Below are positions 8,307-16,353 of a stretch of DNA of 64,000 nucleotides, one piece after another (the stretch's first letter is position 1; each line of letters starts with the position of its first letter). A program made the translations under genes and the position numbers. A model generated the notes under the pieces. It saw nothing but the letters and a program-made list of their open reading frames with translations. It was not told the origin of the DNA and searched no databases. The stretch is from contig NZ_LGIU01000051.1 in NCBI RefSeq assembly GCF_001187915.1, positions 54,788-118,787 of the forward strand. Reading direction: 5' to 3'. This stretch comes from Arthrobacter sp. RIT-PI-e. GTDB lineage: Bacteria; Actinomycetota; Actinomycetes; Actinomycetales; Micrococcaceae.

Positions 8307-8406
8307 GGTGGTTCCTTAGCGAGCGGGACGCCGGAGGTGGCGTGGAGGTGGAGGAGGTGTGCAGGGGGCGCCGGTACGGCAGGGCGGTGCGGGGATGGCG
8401 CGGGGG

Positions 8407-9219
8407 TCAGTGGCCGGTGACGCCGAGCAGGGAGAGCAGGGAGCTCCGCAGCCGGCCGAGCTCCGCGGAGTTGCGGTTGCGAGGACGTGATCCGGGAACG
8501 GTGACCAGTTCGGCGACCGTGGAGCCCTCGGCGTCGTCATCCGTCCGCCCGAGCACGAGGACGCGGTCCGCGAGCTGGAGCGCCTCGTCGACGTCGTGCG
8601 TCACGAGCAGCACCGTGGTGGGCTGTGCGCCGTGGATCTCGAGGAGGAGGTCCTGCATCTTGATGCGGGTGAGGGCATCGAGCGCGCCGAACGGTTCGTC
8701 GAGCAGCAGCACGCCGGGGTTCCGGGCGAGTGCCCGCGCCAGTGAGGTGCGCTGCGCCATGCCGCCGGAGACCTCGCGGGGGCGGTGCTTCGCGAACCTG
8801 TCCAGTCCCACGAGTTCGAGCAGCTCGCGGACCTTGGCCTTCCCGGCCGCGGCACCCGCGGATCTCGGGAGCCCGATCGCCACGTTGGCCTGCAGCGTGT
8901 GCCAGGGCAGCAGCCGGGGTTCCTGGAACGCGACGGCGCAGCGCTCGTCGATCCCGTCGACGGGTGTCCCGTCGATCAGGACCTCACCGGCGTCGGGGAC
9001 GTCGAGCCCGGCCGCGGCCCGCAGGAGGGTGGACTTCCCGCATCCGCTGGTGCCGAGGATCGCGAGGATCTCACCGGGCCGCACGTCCACGGTGACGTCG
9101 CGCAGCACCACGCGCCGGGCGCCGGACGGGCCGAAGCTGCGCCCCAGCCCCGAGAAGCTGACGCCGAGGGCTTGCTTGGAGGAGGGCCGGGTCTTGCCGG
9201 GTGCCAGAAGTGCAGTCAT
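8407..9219 (-). CDS. ssuB: ABC transporter ATP-binding protein, sulfonate type (SsuB-like)
   Basis: About 270-aa ATPase with Walker A GTSGCGKST (about 56-64), Q-loop in VAFQEPRLLPW, signature VSGGMAQR, Walker B VLLLDEP and H-loop VTHDVDEA: the SsuB/TauB type. The ATG at 9219 is preferred over the adjacent GTG at 9222 because the GGAG ribosome site sits 5 bases before it. This site is part of the P1 stem of SAM riboswitch B. It is the first gene of ssuB-ssuA-ssuC-acs. Confidence 0.92.
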   Translation of the reverse strand: MTALLAPGKTRPSSKQALGVSFSGLGRSFGPSGARRVVLRDVTVDVRPGEILAILGTSGCGKSTLLRAAAGLDVPDAGEVLIDGTPVDGIDERCAVAFQEPRLLPWHTLQANVAIGLPRSAGAAAGKAKVRELLELVGLDRFAKHRPREVSGGMAQRTSLARALARNPGVLLLDEPFGALDALTRIKMQDLLLEIHGAQPTTVLLVTHDVDEALQLADRVLVLGRTDDDAEGSTVAELVTVPGSRPRNRNSAELGRLRSSLLSLLGVTGH

Positions 9220-9226
9220 CACGTCT

Positions 9227-9387
9227 CCATCGGTCCTGGCGGTAGCACCCTACGGTTCGAGCCTTGGCCGCCGCACTCGCGGTGGTTCCCGTGGCTCGCA
9301 CCTCGTTATCGCCTCGCATCAGGGGGATGCGGGCAACCAGGGTTGCTGCGGCTTCATCGATCCAGGTCTCTCGGCCGCTCGGGATGG
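9227..9387 (-). promoter_or_regulatory. SAM riboswitch B (S-box class), upstream of ssuBAC-acs
   Basis: The minus strand contains CGAGCGGCCGAGAGACC, GATGAAGCCGCAGCAACC and GGGTGCTACC in S-box order. P1 is CCATC (9383-9387) with GATGG (9227-9231). The P1 3' strand overlaps the GGAG ribosome site of ssuB, implying translational control by SAM. The middle is about 60 nt longer than in riboswitch A because of an extended arm. The first about 50 nt are near-identical to A, suggesting duplication. Confidence 0.87.
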
Positions 9388-9478
9388 TCACCCCCATGAA
9401 ACCCCGGGCTGTCCGGAGGAGCAAAATGGGACGTGTAACAAAGGCTGTAACAATCCACGCCCGAGTCGAGGAGGAACC

Positions 9479-9895
9479 GTGGCACATCGCAACGATCCGC
9501 AGGTGATCGGAAGGCTCCTGACCGAGCCCGGCCGCTGGGCGGTGGTGGGACTCTCGAACAATCCGAGGCGCGCGGCCGTCGGCGTCTCCCGCTTCCTCAT
9601 GGACCGGCTCGGCATGGAGATCGTCCCGGTGAGCCTGAAGGGCGACGACGTCCACGGGCAGCAGGGCTACACCCGGCTCGCCGACGTCCCCGGGAGCATC
9701 GACGTGGTGGACTGCTTCGTGAACTCCACCCGCGTGGGGGCGGTGGTGGACCAGGCGATCGCCGTCGGGGCGAAGGCCGTGTGGCTCCAGCTCGGCGTGA
9801 TCGACGAGGCCGCGGCGGCCCGCGCGGCGGAGGCCGGGCTCGACGTCGTCATGGACACCTGCCCGGTCATGGAAGCACCCGCGCTCGGTCTTTGA
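9479..9895 (+). CDS. CoA-binding domain protein
   Basis: 138-aa CoA_binding (YccU-like) protein with GRWAVVGLSNNPRR for the nucleotide loop, then IVPVSLKG, DVPGSIDVVDCFVNS, AVWLQLGVIDEAAA and the Cys-containing MDTCPVMEAP end. The start is the GTG at 9479, preceded by GAGGAGG; the long open frame upstream has no family similarity. It is divergent from the ssu operon, with SAM riboswitch B in between on the other strand. It is a distant paralogue of the partial protein at the left window edge. Known family members bind CoA, sometimes by disulfide through the conserved Cys; a regulatory role is possible but unproven. Confidence 0.88.
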   Translation: MAHRNDPQVIGRLLTEPGRWAVVGLSNNPRRAAVGVSRFLMDRLGMEIVPVSLKGDDVHGQQGYTRLADVPGSIDVVDCFVNSTRVGAVVDQAIAVGAKAVWLQLGVIDEAAAARAAEAGLDVVMDTCPVMEAPALGL

Positions 9896-9939
9896 TGGCC
9901 ACGGGGTCCGCGCTTCCACAGATCACGTGTGCCGGTACC

Positions 9940-10788
9940 TCACATGCGCTGATATCGGGACCGGATTACCATGAACACGCCGTACGCCATGAGCCCGAGG
10001 GCCACGGATCCCAGGATCCACATGCCGAACGGCTGATCACGCAGTGACTTCAGTGCACCATCCAGACCGGTGGACTGCTCGGGATCATGCCGGACGGTGC
10101 TCACGAGGACGAGGACGCCCAGCACCCCGAGAGCCACCCCCTTGGCGATGTAACCCACCGCTCCGAGCGCCACGAGAGCGGTCCCTGCCGGCCGGAGCGG
10201 GAGACGGGTGAGGTGCTTCCGGAAACGGCGGGTCACACCGCTGTGGATGAAGTACCCTCCGACGCCCAGGATGCCGAGGCCCACCGCGAACAGGAGCACC
10301 GACCCGGCCGGATGGGACATGAGCGACGCGCTCACAGAACTCGTGCTACTGCTGCTGTCGGTCGAGCCGCCGAGGGCGAATCGACCGAACGTCACACCGA
10401 TCCCCGCGTACACCACGGACTGCCCGGCGCACTTGGTCCGGAAGACCGCCCTGTCCTTGGCCGAGCCGCTACGGGCGCCGAAGAAGATCTCGCTGACCAG
10501 GAAGAGCGCGAGTGCCAGGCAGCCCAGGAAACAGAACCACAGCAGCACCGTGCCACCCGGGCGCGTGGCGAGCTGGCCGATCGCACCGCTCTGGTCGGCA
10601 CTGCCGGATCCTCCGTCGGAGAGTCCCAGGGCGATGATCCCGATGAGGAGGTGCAGGATCCCTGCAGCCACGTAACCCGCACGGGCCGCGAGCGTGAAAC
10701 CGGTCGAGTCCGCAGCCTGCTCGGCCGCGTCGGTCGCCTTGTCGACGGCATCCTTGCCCCCGCCGCCCGGCGTCGTCCCCTGTCCCAT
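9940..10788 (-). CDS. DUF1206 domain membrane protein
   Basis: 282-aa integral membrane protein with about six helices arranged as three repeats of two, each with an ARAGYVAAGILHLLIG-like start (about residues 35-50, then CAGQSVVYAGIGV and ALGAVGYIAKGVALG). This is the DUF1206 pattern. A Ser-rich loop (STDSSSSTSSVS) lies between repeats. The start at 10788 (MGQGTTPGG) follows GAGGAG; the frame is open further upstream but without support. The function of the family is unknown. It is transcribed divergently from the DUF1990 gene. Confidence 0.85.
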   Translation of the reverse strand: MGQGTTPGGGGKDAVDKATDAAEQAADSTGFTLAARAGYVAAGILHLLIGIIALGLSDGGSGSADQSGAIGQLATRPGGTVLLWFCFLGCLALALFLVSEIFFGARSGSAKDRAVFRTKCAGQSVVYAGIGVTFGRFALGGSTDSSSSTSSVSASLMSHPAGSVLLFAVGLGILGVGGYFIHSGVTRRFRKHLTRLPLRPAGTALVALGAVGYIAKGVALGVLGVLVLVSTVRHDPEQSTGLDGALKSLRDQPFGMWILGSVALGLMAYGVFMVIRSRYQRM

Positions 10789-11002
10789 GATGTTCCCGTC
10801 TCCTCGTCGGACCGGCGGGACCGAGGTCCGACGGATCCGTGCCGTCCGGATCATCCTGCCACCGCGTGTCCCGCCGCCACAGGGCATCCTCCTGCCGGAC
10901 GAGTACCCGGCACGCGGAACGGCGACACCTCCCGGGATGTGTGGCGTCCGATCCGGGAGCGTGGTGCCGCAGGGCCGCATCGAGCAGGGCGCCATCGCCG
11001 TC

Positions 11003-11030
11003 CCACCGCACCCGCGCGCGGGTGCGGTGG
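11003..11030. repeat. Perfect 28-bp palindrome upstream of the DUF1990 gene
   Basis: CCACCGCACCCGCG is followed immediately by its exact reverse complement, with no spacer. Two bases later is TACCAT (11032-11037), a plausible -10. The 327-base gap 10789-11115 between the divergent DUF1206 and DUF1990 genes holds this palindrome and otherwise nothing recognised. The position suits an operator; an RNA hairpin is the alternative. Confidence 0.6.
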
Positions 11031-11115
11031 ATACCATGGCACTGGTGCGTACCGGCCGGCCACCGGGGCCGGGCACCCCTGGTCCTCCTCCACCGGTCCC
11101 CTCGAGAGGTACGGC

Positions 11116-11681
11116 ATGGAACGGTTCACCTACAGCGAGCGCGGCGCCACGGACCGCCCGTTCCCCCAGCCGTTCGAGGGCGGCTGGCCCGCCGGGTACA
11201 CCGTCATGGTGGAGCGGCACGAGATCGTTTCCGCTGATGCGGCGGGGGCCTTCGTGGCACCCCCGGGGGGGGGCCTCGGGGGGGGAATGCCCGCCGTGCG
11301 GGCCTCACCCTGGAATCCGACGCCGGGCGCGCGGCGCCCGGGGTGCGGGTGGTGTCCGGGTTCGGTGTGGGCCCCTTCCGCATCAAGGCACCCTGCCGTG
11401 TGCTGTGGTCGAGGCCGGGGGAGTTCGACGGCGCATCCCGCGCCGTCGCGGGCCAACGCGGCGGGTTCGGGTACGGGACGCTGCCGGGCCACCCGGTGCG
11501 GGGTGAGGAGGGCTTCTACGCCGAGCTCACCGACGACGGACGCCTGTTCTTCGTCTGCTCCGCCTACAGTGCGCCGGCGAGTCTCCTGTACCGGCTGGCC
11601 GCTCCGGTGACCCGGTTGACGCAGCGCTTCGTCCTCGCCAGGTATGTCCGAGCGGCGCGGAGCCTCGCGGCAGGAGTCTGA
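11116..11681 (+). pseudogene. DUF1990 family protein, frameshifted in a poly-G tract
   Basis: The start at 11116 follows GAGAGGT. The first frame encodes MERFTYSERGATDRPF... to about GAFVAPP; after two runs of G (nine at 11265-11273, eight at 11278-11285) the family sequence resumes in another frame as NARRAGLTLESDAGR, then VRVVSGFGVGPFRIKAPC, GFGYGTLPGHPVRGEE and FFVCSAYSAPASLLYRLAAP to the TGA at 11679-11681. One missing base in the G-runs explains the break. Together the parts make a full-length protein of about 188 aa. This may be a sequencing error in a homopolymer, a real pseudogene or a slippery tract. DUF1990 proteins have no established function. Confidence 0.75.
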
Positions 11682-11754
11682 GTCCCTGCCGTGAGGCTTC
11701 GTTCATCCGCGGTACCCTCCGACGAGCAGATCCCGCGAGGAACGGAGCGCCCGG

Positions 11755-11932
11755 ATGAGCCGGCAGGTGCAGATCACCTTCGACGCCCATGTTCCCCGGA
11801 CGCTCTCGTGCTTCTGGCGCGACGTTCTGGGACACGTCCATCCGGGTCCCCCGCGATGAAGCCGCACCACCGATGTGCCTCGAACGCATCGTGATGAGGG
11901 GCCCGGAAGGGAACGAATTCTGCCTTAAGTGA
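11755..11932 (+). pseudogene. Remnant of a VOC (glyoxalase-like) gene
   Basis: From the ATG at 11755 a VOC-like N-terminus is readable (VQITFDAHVPRTLSCFWRDV then LGHVHPGPP) and stops at 11857-11859. In a shifted frame the family's C-terminal end follows at once: AAPPMCLERIVMRGPEGNEFCL, split here as AAPPMCLERIV and MRGPEGNEFCL, then TGA at 11930-11932. The middle of the usual domain (well over 60 residues) is missing, so this is a gene with an internal deletion. Confidence 0.65.
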
Positions 11933-11997
11933 CGGATTTCTTGTGCGGACCCTACGAGCACCATCGAATCGTTACCGGAACCGACTACTCGTTTTTG

Positions 11998-12027
11998 TTG
12001 CCGAACTACCTGTCAGCACTCTAAGTT
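11998..12027 (+). promoter_or_regulatory. Candidate promoter for the sortase-substrate gene
   Basis: TTGCCG (11998-12003), an 18-base spacer and TAAGTT (12022-12027) lie in an unusually AT-rich patch. A start near 12034 would give a leader of about 185 nt before the gene at 12219. The leader was scanned by eye; no known riboswitch was recognised. Confidence 0.45.
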
Positions 12028-12218
12028 AAAAACTACAGTGATCGCCCAGGGTGTTTCCAGGATGTTCGGGTCCACCGCTGGACTCTGCGATCTGCGGATC
12101 GTGACGTTCAGCGTGCGGCGGGCCTCCTCCGAGGGTCGTCCCGTGCGAGTGGCCTCCGCGAACTGGGACGTCGGGGGTCGCCCGGGGGAATCTACGTGTT
12201 TTCAGGAGACGCGCACAC

Positions 12219-13163
12219 ATGAACGTTGGAAAAAAATGGGTTGCTGCCGGATCGACAGCCACCCTTCTTGCCGGTGGACTCTTCCTCGGCGCACCCGCAG
12301 CCACCGCTGCACCGGGTGACCAGGCATGCCTCGCCGCATCGACCCAGTTCAACGCGGCCCTCGGTGCCGCCGGCATCGACCTCGCGTTCGTCAACCAGCT
12401 CGAGGTCGCCGTCGCGAACGTCGTCACGACACTGGAGAACGCACTGCTGCTCGCCGATGCTGCCGCGAGCACGGAAGCCGCTGTCGCCGCCCAGGGTCAG
12501 GTCGAAGCCACCGCGGTGCTGTATGACACAGCGGTCGACAATGTCGATGCCGCCCAGACCGCGTACAACACCGCGCTCGCAGCGGCGAACGGTGATGTCG
12601 AGGCTCCTGCCGTTGTCCAGGCGCAGGGTGTGCTGACGCTTGCCCTGGCCGATCAGGCAGCGGCGCTCAACAACGCGGACCTCGCCTTCGCAGCCTACGA
12701 GGCCCTGGTCTACACCCCGGAGGTCCAAGCCGCCGAAGCCGCAGCTGAAGCTGCAGCGGCGGAGGCCGACGCCCTAATCGCTCAGCTCGGTGGCGACGAG
12801 GCGCTCGCCGCCCAGATCGTCGAGCTGTTCAAGGCCTTCCTCGCCGCTTGTGACGCCAGCGCCATCGGCGTCGACCCCGTGGTCCCGATCGTCACGCCCG
12901 TGACCCCGGCTCCCGTGGTCGTGACCCCGGCCCCCGAGGTCGTCGTGGTGACCCCTGCCCCGGAGGTCACCGTCGTGACCCCGGCTCCCGTAGCCGTGGC
13001 CCCGGCCACCGGGACCAACAAGGGCCTCAATGTCCAGACCGCCGTCGCCACCGAGGACAACAGCGCAGCGATGACCCTCATCGCTGCGCTGCTGGCCGTC
13101 GGCGTCGCGGTTCCCATGGCAACAGCCGCCCGCATGCGCCGCCTCGAGCGCGCACAGCGCTAG
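12219..13163 (+). CDS. Secreted Ala-rich coiled-coil protein with C-terminal cell-wall sorting-like tail
   Basis: 314 aa. A Sec signal peptide (MNVGKKWVAAGSTATLLAGG..., cleavage near ATAAPG) is followed by about 180 Ala-rich residues predicted as helical coiled coil with one Cys at each end (QACLAAS and LAACDAS). Four imperfect VVTPAPxV repeats form a Pro/Val stalk, then APATGTNKGLNVQTAVATEDNS, a hydrophobic helix (AAMTLIAALLAVGVAVPMA) and the basic tail RMRRLERAQR. This layout is that of a sortase substrate, but the motif before the helix is not LPXTG. The ribosome site is CAGGAGA. A class F-like sortase is the next gene. No enzymatic domain is recognised; a surface structural role is inferred. 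Confidence 0.8.
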   Translation: MNVGKKWVAAGSTATLLAGGLFLGAPAATAAPGDQACLAASTQFNAALGAAGIDLAFVNQLEVAVANVVTTLENALLLADAAASTEAAVAAQGQVEATAVLYDTAVDNVDAAQTAYNTALAAANGDVEAPAVVQAQGVLTLALADQAAALNNADLAFAAYEALVYTPEVQAAEAAAEAAAAEADALIAQLGGDEALAAQIVELFKAFLAACDASAIGVDPVVPIVTPVTPAPVVVTPAPEVVVVTPAPEVTVVTPAPVAVAPATGTNKGLNVQTAVATEDNSAAMTLIAALLAVGVAVPMATAARMRRLERAQR

Positions 13164-13171
13164 TACACCGA

Positions 13172-13212
13172 CTGCTCCGCCCCCGCGTCCTCGGACCGCG
13201 GGGGCGGAGCAG
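13172..13212 (+). terminator. Strong hairpin terminator
   Basis: CTGCTCCGCCCCCGCG pairs with CGCGGGGGCGGAGCAG around a short loop, directly after the sortase-substrate gene. It implies that the sortase gene, 85 bases on, has its own promoter or depends on read-through. Confidence 0.8.
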
Positions 13213-13248
13213 TGCATCATCCATCCCTAGCTCAGGACCGCCTGCATC

Positions 13249-13977
13249 ATGGACACTCCCCGGAGCCCCGAAGAACCATTCGATCCCCAGTCCGAGGACG
13301 GTGCCGATGTGGCCGTCCGGGAACGGCCGAGGAAGCGGTGGATCGTCCTTCCCCTGGTGGCTGCCGCCGCCCTGGTCGGAGGTGTGGTGCTGTCGCAGGG
13401 CTCTGCCGGGGCCCCGCCCGAGGCCTCGCCGACCACCTCGATCTCAGCGGTCGCCGCGCCGTCGTCCTCCGCCACGCCGCAGGACACCGCAGCACAGCCC
13501 ACGGCGACCCCGGTTGCCGCCGATGCCGGCCCCGCCGCCGCCCAGCCCGTCGGGCTCTCCTTCGCCGCAGCCGGTATCGACATGGCCGTGCTGCCCCTGA
13601 CCCCCAGCGACGAGGACCTCGCCACGCAGTCCCTGGTCCCGCCCCTCACCATCGACGCCTACTGGCTCACGCCCTATGGGGTCCCCGGCGCAGGATCGCA
13701 GAACACCACCTACATCGCCGGGCACAGCTGGGACGGCCAGGACGCCCCCTTCAACCACCTGAGCGACGAGAGCCTCGTGGGGAAGGAGTTCACCCTGACC
13801 ACCGAGGAGGGCGAGCTCACCTACGTGGTGGACGGCGTGGTCACGCACGACAAGGACACCCTGAAGGACAGTGAGATCTGGGACGTCGTGCCCAACCGCG
13901 TGGTGCTGATCAGCTGCTACACCGAGGACCCGTGGGGCAAGAACGTGGTGGTCACCGCGATGCCCAGGACCGCGTAG
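13249..13977 (+). CDS. Class F-like sortase
   Basis: 242-aa type II membrane transpeptidase. There is a short cytoplasmic N-terminus, one membrane helix (WIVLPLVAAAALVGGVVL, about 31-48), a Ser/Thr/Pro/Ala linker, then a sortase domain with PPLTIDAYWLTPYGVPGAGS, catalytic His in TTYIAGHSWDG, and catalytic Cys in RVVLISCYTEDPWGKNVVVTA, split as RVVLISC and YTEDPWGKNVVVTA. The canonical catalytic Arg of the last strand is not seen; Lys or Gly stands in its place. Sortases cut a C-terminal signal and attach the protein to peptidoglycan; the gene just upstream is the obvious substrate. The subclass is inferred from size and the N-terminal anchor. Confidence 0.82.
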   Translation: MDTPRSPEEPFDPQSEDGADVAVRERPRKRWIVLPLVAAAALVGGVVLSQGSAGAPPEASPTTSISAVAAPSSSATPQDTAAQPTATPVAADAGPAAAQPVGLSFAAAGIDMAVLPLTPSDEDLATQSLVPPLTIDAYWLTPYGVPGAGSQNTTYIAGHSWDGQDAPFNHLSDESLVGKEFTLTTEEGELTYVVDGVVTHDKDTLKDSEIWDVVPNRVVLISCYTEDPWGKNVVVTAMPRTA

Positions 13978-13995
13978 CACCGCATCACCTCACAG

Positions 13996-14039
13996 CCGGA
14001 GGAGGCCGCCATCCGAGCACGGGTGGCGGCCTCCTCCGG
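13996..14039. terminator. Bidirectional hairpin terminator between sortase and purL
   Basis: CCGGAGGAGGCCGCCA pairs with TGGCGGCCTCCTCCGG around a small loop. It separates the convergent sortase (plus) and purL (minus) genes. Confidence 0.8.
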
Positions 14040-14052
14040 ATGTGCGTGGGAT

Positions 14053-16353
14053 TCAGCCGAAGTACTTCGGCAGCGTCCCCTCGTGGGCCTCGCGGAGCTG
14101 GTCGAGTGGCAGGTTGAAGTACCCCTGCACGTCCAGCGCCTGGTTCTCCGTGTCCACCACGCCGATCCGGAGGGTGGGGAAGTTCCGCGCGGTGCACATG
14201 TCGTTGAAGCGCACCTCCTCGGAGCGCGGCACGCTGACGACGGCGCGGCCCTGGCTCTCGCTGAACAGTGCGGTGAACGCGTCGATACCGTCGCGCTCGC
14301 ACAGCTCGTCGATCCCGATGCGCGCGCCCACGCCGAAGCGCAGCGCCATCTCGCTGATCCCGGCGGCGAGCCCGCCCTCGGACAGGTCGTGGGCGCCGTC
14401 GATCATGCCGTCGCGGCTGCAGTTCACGAGGATCGCCGCGAGGGTCTTCTCCTGCGTGAGGTCCACGGCCGGCGGCTGCCCGCCGAGGTGACCGCGCAGG
14501 CGGGCCCACTCCGAGCCGTCCAGCTCGTCGGCCGTGGTACCCAGCAGGTAGACGGCCTGCCCGTCCTCACGCCAGCCCGACGGCGTGCGGCGTGCGACGT
14601 CGTCGAACACGCCCAGCACGCCCACCACGGGGGTGGGGTGGATGGCCACGCCGCCCGTCTGGTTGTACAGCGAGACGTTGCCGCCGGTCACGGGCACGCC
14701 GAGTTCCTGGCAGGCGTCCGCGAGACCACGCACCGTCTCGGCGAACTGCCACATCACCTCGGGGTCCTCGGGGGAACCGAAGTTCAGGCAGTCGGTGACG
14801 GCCAGCGGCACGGCACCGGCGGTCGCGACGTTCCGGTACGCCTCCGCGAGGGCCAGGCGGGCACCCTCGTAGGGGTTCAGGTAGGAGTAGCGGCCGTTGG
14901 CGTCGGTGGAGATGGCGACGCCGAGGCCGGTCTCCTCGTCCACGCGGACCACGCCGGCGTCGTCGGGCATGGCCAGGGCCGTGTTGCCCTGCACGTAGCG
15001 GTCGTACTGGTTGGTCACCCAGTCCTTGGAGCACAGGTTCGGCGAGGCCATGAGTTCCAGGACCGCCGCCCGCAGATCGGCCGGCTGCTCGATGCCGGAG
15101 GAGGGAGCGGTGAAGGAGTCCGCCTGCACGCCGCCCAGCCACGCGGGACGGGAGTAGGGCCGCTCGTACACGGGACCCTCGTGGGCCACGGTCCGCGGGT
15201 CGACGTCCACGATCTTCTCGCCGTCCCACTCGATGATCAGGCGCCCGGTGTCGGTAACCTCCCCGAGCCAGGAGTACTCCACGGCCCAGCGGTCCAGGAT
15301 CGCCTCGAACGCCGCGACGTTCTCCGGCGTCACCACGGCCATCATGCGTTCCTGCGACTCGGACATGAGGATCTCGCCGGGCGTCAGGGACGGGTCGCGC
15401 AGCAGTACGTTGGTGAGTTCCACGTGCATGCCGCCGTCGCCGTTGGAGGCCAGCTCCGAGGTGGCGCAGGAGATGCCGGCGGCGCCGAGGTCCTGGATGC
15501 CCTCCACCACGGAGGCCTTGAACAGTTCCAGGCAGCACTCGATGAGCACCTTCTCCGCGAAGGGGTCACCCACCTGCACGGCTGGGCGCTTGGAGGGCTT
15601 CGAGGAGTCGAAGGACTCCGAGGCCAGCACGGAGGCGCCGCCGATGCCGTCACCACCGGTGCGGGCCCCGAAGAGCACCACCCTGTTGCCCACGCCGGAG
15701 GCGTTCGCGAGGCGGATGTCCTCGTGCCGCAGGACGCCGACGGCGAGCGCGTTGACCAGCGGGTTCCCCTGGTACACGGAGTCGAAGACCACCTCGCCGC
15801 CGATGTTCGGCAGACCCAGGGAATTCCCGTAGCCGCCGATGCCGGAGACGATCCCGTGCACCAGGCGCGCGGTGTCCGGGTGGTCGATGGCCCCGAAGCG
15901 CAGCGGGTCCATGACGGCCACCGGTCGGGCGCCCATGGAGATGATGTCGCGGACGATCCCGCCGACGCCGGTGGCCGCGCCCTGGTAGGGCTCCACGAAG
16001 GAGGGGTGGTTGTGGCTCTCCACCTTGAACGTCACGGCCCAGCCGTCCCCGATGTCCACGACGCCGGCGTTCTCGCCGATGCCCACGAGGAGGTGCTCCT
16101 TCATCGCGTCGGTGACCTTCTCGCCGAACTGGCGCAGGTGCACCTTGGAGGACTTGTAGGAGCAGTGCTCGCTCCACATCACCGAGTACATGGCGAGCTC
16201 GGCGCCGGTGGGGCGCCGCCCGAGGATCTCCTCGACGCGCCGGTACTCGTTCTCCTTCAGGCCCAGCTCGGCCCAGGGGAGCGGCTGACCGGGGGTCGAC
16301 TCCGCGTTGGCCACGGTGTCGATGTTGAACTTCTTGGACGTCTCTGCAGTCAC
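14053..16353 (-). CDS. purL: Phosphoribosylformylglycinamidine synthase subunit PurL
   Basis: 766 aa, the size of the small-type PurL that works with PurS and PurQ. It converts FGAR, ATP and glutamine-derived ammonia to FGAM in purine synthesis. Seen: [15 protein letters not shown] near the N-terminus, [32 protein letters not shown] and [15 protein letters not shown], all typical of the AIRS-like domains. The start is a GTG at 16353, adjacent to the purQ stop. It is the last gene of purSQL and ends at a strong bidirectional terminator. Confidence 0.97.
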   Translation of the reverse strand: MTAETSKKFNIDTVANAESTPGQPLPWAELGLKENEYRRVEEILGRRPTGAELAMYSVMWSEHCSYKSSKVHLRQFGEKVTDAMKEHLLVGIGENAGVVDIGDGWAVTFKVESHNHPSFVEPYQGAATGVGGIVRDIISMGARPVAVMDPLRFGAIDHPDTARLVHGIVSGIGGYGNSLGLPNIGGEVVFDSVYQGNPLVNALAVGVLRHEDIRLANASGVGNRVVLFGARTGGDGIGGASVLASESFDSSKPSKRPAVQVGDPFAEKVLIECCLELFKASVVEGIQDLGAAGISCATSELASNGDGGMHVELTNVLLRDPSLTPGEILMSESQERMMAVVTPENVAAFEAILDRWAVEYSWLGEVTDTGRLIIEWDGEKIVDVDPRTVAHEGPVYERPYSRPAWLGGVQADSFTAPSSGIEQPADLRAAVLELMASPNLCSKDWVTNQYDRYVQGNTALAMPDDAGVVRVDEETGLGVAISTDANGRYSYLNPYEGARLALAEAYRNVATAGAVPLAVTDCLNFGSPEDPEVMWQFAETVRGLADACQELGVPVTGGNVSLYNQTGGVAIHPTPVVGVLGVFDDVARRTPSGWREDGQAVYLLGTTADELDGSEWARLRGHLGGQPPAVDLTQEKTLAAILVNCSRDGMIDGAHDLSEGGLAAGISEMALRFGVGARIGIDELCERDGIDAFTALFSESQGRAVVSVPRSEEVRFNDMCTARNFPTLRIGVVDTENQALDVQGYFNLPLDQLREAHEGTLPKYFG

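Noticed and set aside
12900..13010. Tandem-repeat locus of independent interest
   Set aside because: The repeats are the coding VVTPAPxV stalk of the surface protein and are imperfect at DNA level.
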